This document shows positions 24,162 through 34,821 of a stretch of DNA of 64,000 bases, piece by piece. The stretch is from Zongyangia hominis. Its GTDB lineage: Bacteria; Bacillota; Clostridia; Oscillospirales; Ruminococcaceae. The stretch's first letter is position 1. Every line of letters begins with the position of its first letter. Location of the stretch: positions 682,001 through 746,000 of the forward strand of contig NZ_JACRTC010000001.1 in assembly GCF_014385095.1 (NCBI RefSeq). Reading direction: 5' to 3'. The position numbers and the translations under genes were made by a program. Below the pieces are notes generated by a model. It was given only the letters and a program-made list of their open reading frames with translations. It made no database searches and was not told where the DNA came from.

Positions 24162-25493
24162 ATGTTTTCCAATCGAGATCTCCGCAAATTAATTATTCCG
24201 CTAATGATCGAGCAGATTCTGGCAGTTACCATCGGAATGGCGGATACCGTCATGGTGGCAAGCGTGGGAGAGGCCGCCGTTTCCGGCATTTCGCTGGTCG
24301 ATTCCATCAATATCCTGCTCATCAATGTCTTCTCGGCACTCGCCACCGGCGGGGCTGTGGTTACCTCCCAGTATTTGGGCCGCCGGGACGAAAAAAATGC
24401 CCGCACCGCGGGCAAACAACTCATCTACACGGTGGGCGCACTCTCCATTGTCATTATGATTCTCTGTCTGGCCGCCCATACTCCCATTCTGCGCATGGCC
24501 TTCGGCCACATTGATTCCGACGTTATGAATAACGCCCAAACCTATTTCTTTCTTTCCGCCCTGTCATACCCCTTTATCGCCATCTATAACGCGGGGGCGG
24601 CGCTCTTCCGCTCCATGGGCAATTCCCGAGTCTCCATGTTCGCCTCTCTCATCATGAATGTAGTCAACATCTCCGGCAACGCTATCCTGATCTTTCAATT
24701 TCACATGGGTGTGGCGGGCGCCGGTATCGCGTCATTAGTCTCCCGTATCCTCGCCTGCCTCTTTATCATGATCTTGCTCCACCGCCCCCTCCTCCCCATC
24801 CATGTGGAAGAGCTGTGGAGGTTTGACCTTAAACCTAAGATGATTAAAAACATTTTGCAAATCGGCGTTCCCAACGGCTTGGAAAACGGCATGTTCCAGA
24901 TCGGCAAGATTCTGGTGCAGAGCCTCATCGCCACCTTCGGCACCGCCGCCATCGCGGCCAATGCCGTGGCCAGCACGGTGGCTAACGTGGCCATTCTGCC
25001 CGGCGCGGCCATCGGGCTCGCCATGATCACTGTGGTGGGCCAGTGCGTGGGCGCCGGGGACTACGATCAAGCACAAAAATACACCGTCAAGTTGACCAAG
25101 CTCGCCTATCTGTGCATGGCAGTGCTCAATCTGGCCTGCCTACTGCTGACGCCTTTTCTGGTTGGCTTCTTCCATCTCTCCGACGAGGCCACCCGCAGCG
25201 GTATCCAAATTCTCATGTACCACAGTCTCTGTGCTATCTTCCTCTGGACCGCCTCCTTCACCCTGCCCAACGGGCTGCGGGCGGCGGGGGATGTCAAGTA
25301 CACTATGACCATGTCCATCATCTCCATGTGGGTCTTCCGCATCGCCTTCAGCTACTTACTGGCAGATTTCTTCCACATGGGCGTCCTGGGTGTTTGGATC
25401 GCCATGACCATCGACTGGGCCTTCCGGGTCATCGTCTTTGTGGGTCGCTTTGTCCGAGGAAAATGGAAAAACATCAAGATGCTGCAAAATTAA
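24162..25493 (+). CDS. MATE-family efflux transporter
   Basis: A 443-residue membrane protein with about 12 hydrophobic helices. It begins MFSNRDLRKLIIPLMIEQI and continues GMADTVMVASVGEAAVSGIS, a clear MATE N-terminal signature. The second half shows the internal repeat (GVPNGLENGMFQIGKILVQS). MATE proteins export cationic drugs or metabolites in exchange for Na+ or H+. The GAGGGTGAAGT before ATG 24162 gives the start. It stands alone between a divergent deacetylase gene and a convergent YitT gene with a shared terminator. The substrate is unknown. Confidence 0.92.
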   Translation: MFSNRDLRKLIIPLMIEQILAVTIGMADTVMVASVGEAAVSGISLVDSINILLINVFSALATGGAVVTSQYLGRRDEKNARTAGKQLIYTVGALSIVIMILCLAAHTPILRMAFGHIDSDVMNNAQTYFFLSALSYPFIAIYNAGAALFRSMGNSRVSMFASLIMNVVNISGNAILIFQFHMGVAGAGIASLVSRILACLFIMILLHRPLLPIHVEELWRFDLKPKMIKNILQIGVPNGLENGMFQIGKILVQSLIATFGTAAIAANAVASTVANVAILPGAAIGLAMITVVGQCVGAGDYDQAQKYTVKLTKLAYLCMAVLNLACLLLTPFLVGFFHLSDEATRSGIQILMYHSLCAIFLWTASFTLPNGLRAAGDVKYTMTMSIISMWVFRIAFSYLLADFFHMGVLGVWIAMTIDWAFRVIVFVGRFVRGKWKNIKMLQN

Positions 25494-25526
25494 AGAAGGG
25501 CCGCTTAAAAGCGGCCCTTCTTTTTT
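25494..25526. terminator. Shared bidirectional terminator between the MATE and YitT genes
   Basis: AGAAGGGCCGCT pairs with AGCGGCCCTTCT around the stop codon of the MATE gene. A T-run follows on the plus strand and A residues precede it for the minus strand. Confidence 0.9.
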
Positions 25527-25532
25527 GCTCCT

Positions 25533-26408
25533 TTAATCGAGATGCTTAAATCCCCGGCCCAGCACGTCGCCCGCCTCGCAGCCGACGATGAAAGCGCCCT
25601 CGTCCACCTGCATGGTGATCTTCCTCACCTTATAAAACTGGGACTTGCTCACCACACAGAAGATGATATTCTTCTGGGAGTGACGGTAACCGCCCTCCCC
25701 CTTGAGGACCGTGACGCCCCGGCCCAGATCCTCCATAATCCGCTGTTCGATGGCGCTGCTCTTGTCGGAGATGATGAAGAGTAAGCGGTTGGTGTTCATG
25801 CCGTAAATCATCCGGTCCATCACAAGGCCGGAGAGATAGATACAGATGCCCGCAAAGATGGCGGAATCGATGTTTCCAAAGACGAAGATGGAGGCCACCA
25901 CAATGACGAGGTTCGCCCCGGTGAGGAGCTTGCCCATGGAAAACTGGGGAAACCGCTTTTGAATCAGAGCCCCAATGATGGCGGTGCCGCCGGTGGTGGA
26001 GTTTCCCATATAGACAAGAGCATTGCCGATGCCCATGAGTACGCCGCCGAAAAGGCTCGCCAATAGCGGCGCCAAAGCGGAGGTGGAGGGATACTGGGGC
26101 ATCCAGATGACCAAAAGGTCGGTGCAGACGCTGAGCATGACGGTGGAAATGGTAGTGCGGATGGTAAACTGCCGGGAGATGTGCCGCCAGGCCAGGATGA
26201 GCAGCGGGATATTGATGGCGAAGGTCATCACGCCGATGGGAAGGCCCCAGACAAAGTTAATCATGGTGGCAAGGCCCGTCACGCCGCCCGGCGCGATGTG
26301 GTAGGGCTTGGTAAAGATGTGGACCCCCATGGCGTAACAATAGGAGCCGAGCAGATTGATGATGAAAAAGCGGGCGAATTCCTGCCATTTTCTTTTCGTT
26401 AAATCCAT
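25533..26408 (-). CDS. YitT-family membrane protein (DUF161 plus DUF2179)
   Basis: A 291-residue protein with five or six hydrophobic helices in the N-terminal 200 residues, including the typical GVHIFTKPYHIAPGGVTGLA and MGNSTTGGTAIIGALI. A cytoplasmic DUF2179 domain follows (VLKGEGGYRHSQKNIIFCVV). The YitT family is widespread in Firmicutes and functionally undefined. The start is the ATG at 26408, because GAGGAGGATTGCCCA precedes it; the longer frame to 26462 has no ribosome site. It is convergent with the MATE gene and divergent from the T-box operon. Confidence 0.9.
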   Translation of the reverse strand: MDLTKRKWQEFARFFIINLLGSYCYAMGVHIFTKPYHIAPGGVTGLATMINFVWGLPIGVMTFAINIPLLILAWRHISRQFTIRTTISTVMLSVCTDLLVIWMPQYPSTSALAPLLASLFGGVLMGIGNALVYMGNSTTGGTAIIGALIQKRFPQFSMGKLLTGANLVIVVASIFVFGNIDSAIFAGICIYLSGLVMDRMIYGMNTNRLLFIISDKSSAIEQRIMEDLGRGVTVLKGEGGYRHSQKNIIFCVVSKSQFYKVRKITMQVDEGAFIVGCEAGDVLGRGFKHLD

Positions 26409-26570
26409 TGGGCAATCCTCCTCATCGTTTTCTTCAGTATACCTGGTGTGCTCCCAATTCACAAACTATTTTTTCACCAAATTGTCCGGTTGATTTTGGT
26501 AAGATTGTCCCAAGGCCTTCCTCGACGGCAAGGGGAATTGCCTTCTTTGACGGAAAGTGGGGCAAACACC

Positions 26571-26599
26571 TTGACAAGTAAAGCGTTTTGGCCTATTAT
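26571..26599 (+). promoter_or_regulatory. Sigma-A type promoter of the cimA-leuCDB operon
   Basis: TTGACA (26571-26576), 17-base spacer, TATTAT (26594-26599). Transcription would start at about 26606, just before the T-box stem I. Confidence 0.88.
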
Positions 26600-26614
26600 T
26601 TTAGCAATAATAGA

Positions 26615-26886
26615 AAAGCGACGACGGGGAAGGCTGACTGACAGACGCTTGCAGAGAGCTGCCGGGTGGTGAAAGGCAGCAGCTTCACAGATGAGCGATC
26701 ACCCCTGAGCTGCGGGCTGAACCCCTTCCATCGAGGTCAAGTAGGCTGCGCCGGTCCCTGACCGTTATGTCAGGCTGCATTATTGTTTTGATGCGGTAGA
26801 GTGGGCATCCCTATGATCGGGGATGTCAATAAGAGTGGTACCACGGAAGTTTCGCGCCTTCGTCTCTTGGAGACGAAGGCGTTTTG
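26615..26886 (+). promoter_or_regulatory. T-box riboswitch, probably isoleucine-specific
   Basis: Classic T-box leader. GCAGAGAGCTGCC (about 26651) belongs to stem I, followed by the distal arm. The S-turn elements GCTGAAC and AGTAGG are at about 26716-26746. The conserved T-box GAGTGGTACCACGG (26833-26846) precedes a terminator with arms CGCCTTCGTCT (26855-26865) and AGACGAAGGCG (26871-26881) and a T-run. In the expected specifier position, followed by ACC, the triplet is ATC (26698-26700), an isoleucine codon. Uncharged tRNA-Ile would stabilise the antiterminator. An Ile specifier fits the citramalate pathway genes downstream. The T-box class is certain; the specifier is read by pattern, not by folding software. 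Confidence 0.93.
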
Positions 26887-26970
26887 TCATTGTATCCGGG
26901 CCGCCGGATGCCGCCGTCCGAGCGGCGGGAAGCCGGGAGAGAAGACAAGAACGAAAGGAGTGTAGGCTCT

Positions 26971-28545
26971 GTGAAGAAGATCGAGATATTTGATTCCACC
27001 CTCCGGGACGGGGCCCAGGGAGAAGGCATTTCCTTTTCGGTGGAGGACAAACTGAATATCGCCCGGGCGCTGGACCAATTGGGCGTCGACTACATCGAGG
27101 CCGGTAACCCCGGCTCCAATCCCAAGGACATGGAGTTTTTTGAGCGGTCCAAGCGCCAGGGGTTCCGCTACGCGCGCCTGGTGGCCTTCGGCTCCACCCG
27201 GCGGTGCGGCATAAAGGTGGAGGAGGACAAAAACGTCCGCGCGCTTGTAAGCGCCGGGACCTCCACCGTGGCTATCTTCGGCAAGTGCTGGGATATGCAT
27301 GTCACCGACATCCTCAAGACCTCACTGGAAGAAAACATTGGGATGATCGAGGAGACCCTCTCCTATTTTAAAGCCCACGGCAAGGAGGTCATCTTCGACG
27401 CCGAGCACTTCTTCGACGGCTACAAGCACAACCCCGCCTACGCCATGCAGGCGCTGGAGGCCGCCGTCCGGGCGGGGGCGGACTGCCTCACCCTCTGCGA
27501 CACCAACGGCGGCTGCTTCCCCGTCGAAATCTATGAGATCACCCAGACCGTCTGCGCCCGCTTTCCCCAAAAGGTGGGCATCCACTGCCACAACGACATG
27601 GGCTGCGCGGTGGCGGGCTCCCTGATGGCGGTCAAAGCGGGGGCCTCCCACGTGCAGGGGACCTACATCGGCTTTGGGGAGCGGTGCGGCAACACCAATC
27701 TTTCCAGCCTCATCCCCTCCCTCCAGCTCAAGGTCGGATACCGGTGCATCCCCGAGGAAAATGTCCGCCTGCTCACCAAAACCGCCAACTACATCGCCGA
27801 AATCGCCAACCTCACCGTAGACCACGGCATGCCCTATGTGGGCAAAAGCGCCTTCGCCCACAAGGGGGGGATGCACGTGGACGGCGTCAACAAAAATTCC
27901 GCCTCCTTCGAGCATATTGCCCCCGAAAGGGTGGGCAACAAGCGCAACATTCTCCTTTCCGAGGTGGCGGGACGGGGGGCCGTCATCAAAAAGCTGAGCC
28001 ACCTCGACCGCACCATCACCAAGGATTCCCCGGCGGCCCAGGAGATCGTGGACCTGCTCAAAACCATGGAGTACGAGGGCTATGAGTTTGAATCCGCCTC
28101 CGCCTCCTTGGAGCTTCTAGTCCTCAAGCGGAGAGGCAAATTCACCCCCTTTTTCCACATCGAACACTTCAAGATCATCGGAGAGCGGGAGCAGGAAATG
28201 AGCGCCCCCTCCTCGGCCATGGTGAAGATCAAGGTGGGGGACCGGTATGAGATCACCGCCGACGAGGGGAACGGCCCGGTCCACGCCCTGGATAAGGCCA
28301 TGAGAAAGGCGCTGGAGGTCTTCTACCCCGCCCTCTCCCACATGCGCCTAATTGACTACAAGGTCCGGGTCATGGAGACCCACCAGGCCACTGCCGCCAA
28401 GGTCCGGGTCCTCATCGAGTCCACTGACGGCCAGAATGTGTGGAGCACGGTGGGCGTCTCCACCGACGTCATCAACGCCAGCGCCACTGCCTTAACCGAC
28501 TCCATCGAATATAAGCTCTACCGGGACGCAAACCCCGACCGGTAA
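26971..28545 (+). CDS. cimA: Citramalate synthase
   Basis: A 524-residue enzyme that condenses pyruvate and acetyl-CoA to (R)-citramalate, the entry to threonine-independent isoleucine synthesis. Motifs: IFDSTLRDGAQGEGISFSV at the N-terminus (HMGL-like catalytic Arg-Asp), VIFDAEHFFDGYK, GIHCHNDMGCA with metal histidines, and a C-terminal LeuA-type regulatory domain (about residues 395-524). The DG-AQ-GEG form and the DAEHFFDGYK motif distinguish CimA from isopropylmalate synthase. The frame is open to 26884, but the GTG at 26971 has AAAGGAG ten bases upstream and gives the standard N-terminus VKKIEIFDSTLRDG. It is the first gene after the T-box. Confidence 0.93.
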   Translation: MKKIEIFDSTLRDGAQGEGISFSVEDKLNIARALDQLGVDYIEAGNPGSNPKDMEFFERSKRQGFRYARLVAFGSTRRCGIKVEEDKNVRALVSAGTSTVAIFGKCWDMHVTDILKTSLEENIGMIEETLSYFKAHGKEVIFDAEHFFDGYKHNPAYAMQALEAAVRAGADCLTLCDTNGGCFPVEIYEITQTVCARFPQKVGIHCHNDMGCAVAGSLMAVKAGASHVQGTYIGFGERCGNTNLSSLIPSLQLKVGYRCIPEENVRLLTKTANYIAEIANLTVDHGMPYVGKSAFAHKGGMHVDGVNKNSASFEHIAPERVGNKRNILLSEVAGRGAVIKKLSHLDRTITKDSPAAQEIVDLLKTMEYEGYEFESASASLELLVLKRRGKFTPFFHIEHFKIIGEREQEMSAPSSAMVKIKVGDRYEITADEGNGPVHALDKAMRKALEVFYPALSHMRLIDYKVRVMETHQATAAKVRVLIESTDGQNVWSTVGVSTDVINASATALTDSIEYKLYRDANPDR

Positions 28546-28611
28546 ACCCATCCACCCAGCGGTTGGCCTGTGCGCCCGCCGTGGATTTCCATACAGAAAG
28601 GAAGGAAAACT

Positions 28612-29901
28612 ATGCCAATGACAATGACCCAGAAAATCCTGGCCGCCCATGCCGGCAAGGACCATGTCCAGCCGGGCGAGCTCATCAGCGCCCAGCTCGA
28701 TATGGTTCTCGGCAACGACATCACCTCCCCGGTGGCCATCAACGAATTTGAAAAGCACGGCTTTTCCGAGGTCTTCGACCAGCATAAAATTTCCCTGGTC
28801 ATGGACCATTTTACTCCCAACAAGGACATCAAAGCGGCGACCCTCGCAAAACAGTGCCGGGAATTTGCGGCGAAGATGGGCATTGTCAACTACTTTGATG
28901 TAGGCGACATGGGCATCGAGCACGCCCTTTTGCCCGAAAAGGGCCTGGTGGCTCCCGGCGAGCTCATCATCGGCGCCGACTCCCACACCTGCACCTACGG
29001 CGCCCTGGGCGCCTTCTCCACCGGTGTGGGCTCCACCGACATGGCCGCCGGTATGGCCCAGGGCGTGGCCTGGTTTAAGGTCCCCTCGGCCATCAAATTC
29101 AATCTGACCGGCTCCCTCGCCGGGTGGGCCAGCGGCAAGGACGTCATCCTGCACATCATCGGCATGATCGGCGTGGACGGGGCCCTCTACCGCTCCATGG
29201 AATTTTCCGGGCCGGGGCTTGCCTCCCTGTCCATGGACGACCGACTCTGCATGGCCAACATGGCCATCGAGGCGGGGGCCAAAAACGGCATCTTCGCCGT
29301 GGATGAAGTGACATATCAGTATGTAAACGGCCGGGTCAACCGCGATTACACCGTCTATGAGGCCGACCCGGACGCCGCATACGAAAAGGTCTACGACATT
29401 GATCTCAGCGCCATCGAACCCACCGTGGCCTTCCCCCACCTACCCGAAAACACCAAGACCGTGTCGGAGATTTCTTCGCCGGTTCCCATCGACCAGGTGG
29501 TCATCGGCTCGTGCACCAACGGCCGTCTCAGCGATCTCGTCACCGCGGCCAAGGTGCTGCAAGGACACAAGGTCCATCAAAACGTGCGGGCCATCATCAT
29601 TCCCGCCACCCAGCAGATTTATCTGGACGCCCTGCGCATGGGCCTCATCGAGACCTTTATTGAATCGGGCTGTGTGGTCTCCACCCCCACCTGCGGGCCC
29701 TGCCTCGGCGGCCACATGGGAATTCTGGCCAAGGGAGAGCGGGCGGTGGCCACCACCAACCGCAACTTTGTCGGGCGGATGGGCCACCCGGAATCGGAAG
29801 TTTACTTAGCGAGCCCCGCCGTGGCGGCGGCCAGCGCCCTGGCCGGCTGCATCGCGGCCCCCGATGGGCAGTATTGCGGAAAAGGAGGAAATGCACAATG
29901 A
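28612..29901 (+). CDS. leuC: 3-isopropylmalate/citraconate dehydratase large subunit
   Basis: A 429-residue aconitase-family subunit. Its 4Fe-4S cysteines are in [13 protein letters not shown] and [13 protein letters not shown], and the active-site region [15 protein letters not shown] is present. The length and sequence fit the HacA/LeuC group-2 type (about 420 residues). With LeuD it isomerises isopropylmalate and, in this pathway, citramalate to methylmalate via citraconate. The ATG at 28612 has AAGGAAGGAAAACT upstream; the frame upstream (to 28570) is not needed. The stop overlaps the leuD start by four bases (ATGA). Confidence 0.95.
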   Translation: MPMTMTQKILAAHAGKDHVQPGELISAQLDMVLGNDITSPVAINEFEKHGFSEVFDQHKISLVMDHFTPNKDIKAATLAKQCREFAAKMGIVNYFDVGDMGIEHALLPEKGLVAPGELIIGADSHTCTYGALGAFSTGVGSTDMAAGMAQGVAWFKVPSAIKFNLTGSLAGWASGKDVILHIIGMIGVDGALYRSMEFSGPGLASLSMDDRLCMANMAIEAGAKNGIFAVDEVTYQYVNGRVNRDYTVYEADPDAAYEKVYDIDLSAIEPTVAFPHLPENTKTVSEISSPVPIDQVVIGSCTNGRLSDLVTAAKVLQGHKVHQNVRAIIIPATQQIYLDALRMGLIETFIESGCVVSTPTCGPCLGGHMGILAKGERAVATTNRNFVGRMGHPESEVYLASPAVAAASALAGCIAAPDGQYCGKGGNAQ

Positions 29902-30407
29902 ACGCACAGGGAAAAGTTTGGAAATACGGCGACAATGTAGACACGGACGTGATTATACCGGCCCGGCACCTCAATTCGGCCGACCATCAGGAGCTTGCCT
30001 CCCACTGTATGGAGGACATCGACGCTTCCTTCGCGCAGAATGTCCGACCCGGGGACATCATGGTGGCGGGCTATAACTTCGGCTGCGGCTCCTCTAGGGA
30101 GCACGCCCCCATCGCCATCAAGGCAAGCGGCGTCTCCTGTGTCATTGCCCGCTCCTTTGCCCGCATTTTCTACCGCAATTCCATCAACATCGGCCTGGCC
30201 ATCCTGGAATGTGCGGAGGCCTGCGACCATATTGAGGCGGGCGACGAGGTCCGCGTGGATTTCGACACCGGCGTCATCGAGAATCTGACGAAATCGGAGC
30301 GCTATACCGCCCAGCCCTTCCCCCCATTTATTCAGGGCATCATCCGTCTGGGCGGGCTGCTCCCCTTCCTCAAAGACCAGTCTTCCGAAGGAGGGGCCAA
30401 CGCATGA
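29898..30407 (+). CDS. leuD: 3-isopropylmalate/citraconate dehydratase small subunit
   Basis: A 169-residue small subunit, usual length for the group-2 type. It starts [19 protein letters not shown] and contains [15 protein letters not shown], the substrate-binding swivel-domain signature. AAAGGAGG stands nine bases before the ATG at 29898. The first codon overlaps the leuC stop, and its stop overlaps the leuB start, so the three genes are translationally coupled in a 1:1 complex order. Confidence 0.95.
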   Translation: MNAQGKVWKYGDNVDTDVIIPARHLNSADHQELASHCMEDIDASFAQNVRPGDIMVAGYNFGCGSSREHAPIAIKASGVSCVIARSFARIFYRNSINIGLAILECAEACDHIEAGDEVRVDFDTGVIENLTKSERYTAQPFPPFIQGIIRLGGLLPFLKDQSSEGGANA

Positions 30408-31474
30408 ATAAACAGATCGCACTCATCCGGGGCGACGGCATCGGCCCGGAAATTGTGGCCGAGGCCGTCAAGGTCCTCGACCGTGTGGCCGAGCGGTTCG
30501 GCCACACCTTCTCCTACACCGAGGTGCTGGCCGGCGGCTGCGCCATCGACGCCACCGGGCATCCCCTCCCCCAGGACTCCATCGAGAAATGCAAGATGAG
30601 CGACAGCGTCCTCCTGGGCGCGGTGGGCGGCCCAAAATGGGACCAACTCGACGGCAGCCTCCGCCCGGAAAAGGCGCTCCTCGGCATCCGCAGCGCTTTG
30701 GGGCTCTTTTCCAACATCCGTCCCGCCCGGCTCTTCGCCCCCCTCGCCCACGCCTGCCCGCTGCGCCCGGACATCGTGGCCGGCGGACTCGATCTGGTCA
30801 TTGTGCGGGAGCTCATCGGCGGGGTCTACTTCGGCGAGCGGGACACGGTGCTGAAAAATGGCGAAAAGTACGCCTACGACACCATGGGCTATGCGGAACA
30901 TGAAATCGAGCGCATCGGCCGGGTAGCCTTCGAGATGGCCAGAAAGCGCCGCAAAAAGGTGACCAGCGTGGACAAGGCCAACGTGCTCGATTCCTCCCGT
31001 CTCTGGCGGGAAGTCATGCACCGGCTGCGGGAAGAATATCCCGACGTGGAATACAGCGACATGCTGGTGGATAACACCGCCATGCAGCTGGTGCGCAATC
31101 CCGGCCAGTTCGACGTCATCGTCACCGAAAACATGTTCGGCGACATCCTCTCCGACGAAGCCAGCATGATCACCGGCTCCATCGGGATGATTCCTTCGTC
31201 CAGCTTGGGGGAAGGGACCCGGGGCATGTACGAGCCCATCCACGGCTCCGCCCCCGACATCGTCGGGAAGGACATCGCCAACCCTGTGGCCACCATCCTA
31301 TCGGCGGCCATGATGCTGCGCTACTCCTTCAATCTGCCCGAGGAGAGCGACGCTGTGGAAAGCGCCGTCTCCCAAGTCCTGGAAGAAGGCTACCGGACGG
31401 CGGACATCATGAGCGAGGGTTGCACCCTCCTCTCCTGCTCCGAGATGGGGGAACGCATCGCGGCGCTTGTATAA
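30404..31474 (+). CDS. leuB: 3-isopropylmalate/3-methylmalate dehydrogenase
   Basis: A 356-residue decarboxylating dehydrogenase. Visible are [15 protein letters not shown] at the N-terminus, [22 protein letters not shown] (substrate site), and [20 protein letters not shown] near the NAD-binding loop. In the leucine pathway it oxidises 3-isopropylmalate; in the citramalate route it turns 3-methylmalate into 2-oxobutanoate. No leuA or ilv gene is in the window, so the operon as seen makes 2-oxobutanoate for isoleucine. AAGGAGGGGCCAACGC precedes the ATG, which overlaps the leuD stop. Confidence 0.95.
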   Translation: MNKQIALIRGDGIGPEIVAEAVKVLDRVAERFGHTFSYTEVLAGGCAIDATGHPLPQDSIEKCKMSDSVLLGAVGGPKWDQLDGSLRPEKALLGIRSALGLFSNIRPARLFAPLAHACPLRPDIVAGGLDLVIVRELIGGVYFGERDTVLKNGEKYAYDTMGYAEHEIERIGRVAFEMARKRRKKVTSVDKANVLDSSRLWREVMHRLREEYPDVEYSDMLVDNTAMQLVRNPGQFDVIVTENMFGDILSDEASMITGSIGMIPSSSLGEGTRGMYEPIHGSAPDIVGKDIANPVATILSAAMMLRYSFNLPEESDAVESAVSQVLEEGYRTADIMSEGCTLLSCSEMGERIAALV

Positions 31475-31481
31475 CATAACC

Positions 31482-31516
31482 AAAAGAGCCGCCGGAACAT
31501 TCCGGCGGCTCTTTTT
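31482..31516 (+). terminator. Terminator of the cimA-leuCDB operon
   Basis: AAAAGAGCCGCCGGA (31482-31496) pairs with TCCGGCGGCTCTTTT, followed by more T residues, eight bases after the leuB stop. Confidence 0.93.
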
Positions 31517-31672
31517 GATTGGTTTAAGTGGAAAACTGACATGCAGGACACGCGCCCTTTCGGCGCTTGGATCACGCGCGTCAACAGTATCGGCGCACGC
31601 CTCCTTCTGGGAGCGGCAGGGGCCTAGCGGCGAACAGCTCCGATATTTTCCCGCGCCATCCCGCAAACGCCT
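31517..31672. other. Gap between the leuB terminator and a minus-strand membrane protein gene
   Basis: No open frame, promoter or RNA element could be supported here. Short GC-rich repeats of GCGC are the only texture. Confidence 0.5.
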
Positions 31673-32152
31673 TTAGCGGGCAAATCCAGGCGTCTTTTCC
31701 CGGGCAAAGAGCGCCAGCAGGAAGGGCCAGAACGCGAAGCAGAACATGGGCACCATGACGGCCCCCGAGAGCTGAGCGATCAGAATGGCGGGCTGGACAT
31801 TGCCCAACAGGATGCCGCCAAAGACATACTGGGAGACGACCATGCCAGCCCGGGTGAGCCCCGAGCCCAGGAGCATTTGCTGGGCCACCAGCATCAAGGC
31901 GTGCAAGCCGGTGACGATGCCCGCGGAAAAGACGGCCTCCCGCTGGGTCATCCCCTTCATGAAAAAGACGCCGGCCAGGATGGTAAGGGCCAGGTCGAGG
32001 AGGGTGAGAAGGACGTCGTAGACGATGAGCGTCCCCGAAAACGCCCAGTTTTGCATGAGCAGGATGAGAAACTTGGATGCGGCGGCAAGGAGTATCCCGG
32101 TGCCAAACGAGAGGGCCGGTATCCTCCAAAGTTTGCTAGCTCTGATCTTCAT
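31673..32152 (-). CDS. Conserved-looking integral membrane protein, function unknown
   Basis: A 159-residue protein with four or five hydrophobic helices (about residues 15-35, 45-70, 78-100, 108-130 and 134-152), short loops and a positively charged N-terminus (MKIRASKLWR). No family was recognised. The ATG at 32152 was chosen because GGGGGA lies nine bases upstream and the upstream frame to 32467 has no membrane-protein character. It has its own promoter (TTTGCA-N17-TATAAT, -10 at 32234-32239) and a hairpin-rich leader. It is divergent from the 32427 gene and stands alone. Confidence 0.6.
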   Translation of the reverse strand: MKIRASKLWRIPALSFGTGILLAAASKFLILLMQNWAFSGTLIVYDVLLTLLDLALTILAGVFFMKGMTQREAVFSAGIVTGLHALMLVAQQMLLGSGLTRAGMVVSQYVFGGILLGNVQPAILIAQLSGAVMVPMFCFAFWPFLLALFAREKTPGFAR

Positions 32153-32233
32153 ATGTAATTTTCCCCCATTTGCCGCCATCCAAATGCGGCGGCTCCTTTT
32201 ACCGCCTCCTCTATCTGGATGCGGTTTTTCCTT

Positions 32234-32262
32234 ATTATACCTCTCTTTTCTTTTTCTGCAAA
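32234..32262 (-). promoter_or_regulatory. Promoter and folded leader of the 31673-32152 gene
   Basis: On the minus strand TTTGCA, 17 bases, TATAAT (-10 at 32234-32239). The leader that follows holds a hairpin in which CCGCATCCA pairs with TGGATG-CGG around an inner GGCGG/CCGCC helix (about 32170-32225). Confidence 0.6.
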
Positions 32263-32426
32263 GTCCCGCCCGGGCAAAAAAACCGCAAAGCGCCGCCAAA
32301 AGTTCGTGTTGAAAGTCCCTCAAACGCATAAAAATGCGGGAGCTGTCCATGCTAACCTTGTTACAAATCTCTTGAAAAAGCGGGTCCTCTGGCGGGCCTA
32401 CATCGACTAAACGAGGAGATGACTGC

Positions 32427-32930
32427 ATGGAAAAAAAGCGCAGCTGGTTGCGTCCGGTATTTACCATCGTCGTATTTTCCCTGCTCGGCGCCTTTCTTAT
32501 CTATCTGATCTATGACATGCTGTTTGTACCAAAGATTGCGTTTTCTGAGCCCAACGTGCTGGAAAATTACGCTTATGATACCCCCTATTATGTGGGGAAC
32601 GTGGTGAACAAAGAGGGATTTTTATCGCCCACGGTGGAAAAGGTCCGCTTTTACAGCGGCACCAGACTTTTAACTTCCCAGGACATCTCGCTCTATCTCT
32701 ACAAAGACGCCACCGAACCCACCCTTACCAGCGACCCGGCCGTCTTCGGCGGCCAGCTTATCAGCGCTGAGTCAGAGAAGCTTCCCTCCACCCCCTTCCA
32801 GCTGATCTATCTCATTCACGTGACGCCGGACAATGAGTGGGCTCTGCGCTCGGTCCATATGCAGATTACCTTTTCCTATTTCGGCATCATCCAGAAGGAC
32901 CAGCATTACACCATCTCTCTTCTCTCCTAA
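32427..32930 (+). CDS. Membrane-anchored protein of unknown function
   Basis: A 167-residue protein. Residues 1-9 are basic, followed by a single transmembrane helix (about 10-30: VFTIVVFSLLGAFLIYLIYD) and a soluble extracytoplasmic domain of about 135 residues rich in Tyr, Ser and Thr. No cysteine motif, lipobox or known fold is visible. GAGGAGATGACTGC precedes the ATG. Convergent with the ATP synthase operon and sharing its terminator. Confidence 0.65.
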   Translation: MEKKRSWLRPVFTIVVFSLLGAFLIYLIYDMLFVPKIAFSEPNVLENYAYDTPYYVGNVVNKEGFLSPTVEKVRFYSGTRLLTSQDISLYLYKDATEPTLTSDPAVFGGQLISAESEKLPSTPFQLIYLIHVTPDNEWALRSVHMQITFSYFGIIQKDQHYTISLLS

Positions 32931-32946
32931 GTCTCGGCCATCCAAA

Positions 32947-32991
32947 CGAAAAAAGGGAAAGTCCCCCTGGGACTTTCCCTTTTCTTTTTTC
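32947..32991. terminator. Shared terminator between the 32427 gene and atpC
   Basis: AAAAGGGAAAGTCC (32951-32964) and GGACTTTCCCTTTT (32970-32983), with T-rich sequence on one side and A-rich on the other, so it can serve both strands. Confidence 0.9.
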
Positions 32992-33393
32992 TTAACGCTT
33001 GGCTGAGACTTTTAAGCGGTTGATGGCCCGGCTGAGTTTTGCTTCCGCCAAACTCAGTTCCCTGGCGCTCAGCTTTTCTTTGAGCCTTTGTTCGGCCAGT
33101 TCCCGGGCCTTCTTGGCCCGCTCCTCGTCGATTTCGTCGGCCCATTCGCAGGTGGTGCAGATGATCTGGGTTTCTTTCCCGTCGGTGCTGACAAAGCCGC
33201 CGCTGACGGCCGCCGAGCGGAAGGCGCCGTCCCGCTTGACCCGCAGCTCCCCCACGGCAATGGGCGCCATATAGCTGATGTGGCCCGCCAGGATGCCCAC
33301 GTCGCCGCTGACGGTGCGCACCACGATTTCCTCGCTGTCGCCGTCAAATTTGAGCCCGTCGGGCGTCACGATCTGAAGGTGGAAGGCTGCCAT
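32992..33393 (-). CDS. atpC: F-type ATP synthase subunit epsilon
   Basis: A 133-residue epsilon subunit with the N-terminal beta barrel (VTPDGLKFDGDSEEIVVRT, GDVGILAGHISYMAPI) and the C-terminal helical hairpin (residues about 90-133) that can inhibit rotation. It is the last gene of the atp operon and follows atpD by three bases. Confidence 0.95.
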   Translation of the reverse strand: MAAFHLQIVTPDGLKFDGDSEEIVVRTVSGDVGILAGHISYMAPIAVGELRVKRDGAFRSAAVSGGFVSTDGKETQIICTTCEWADEIDEERAKKARELAEQRLKEKLSARELSLAEAKLSRAINRLKVSAKR

Positions 33394-33396
33394 CCC

Positions 33397-34821
<1,425 letters not shown>

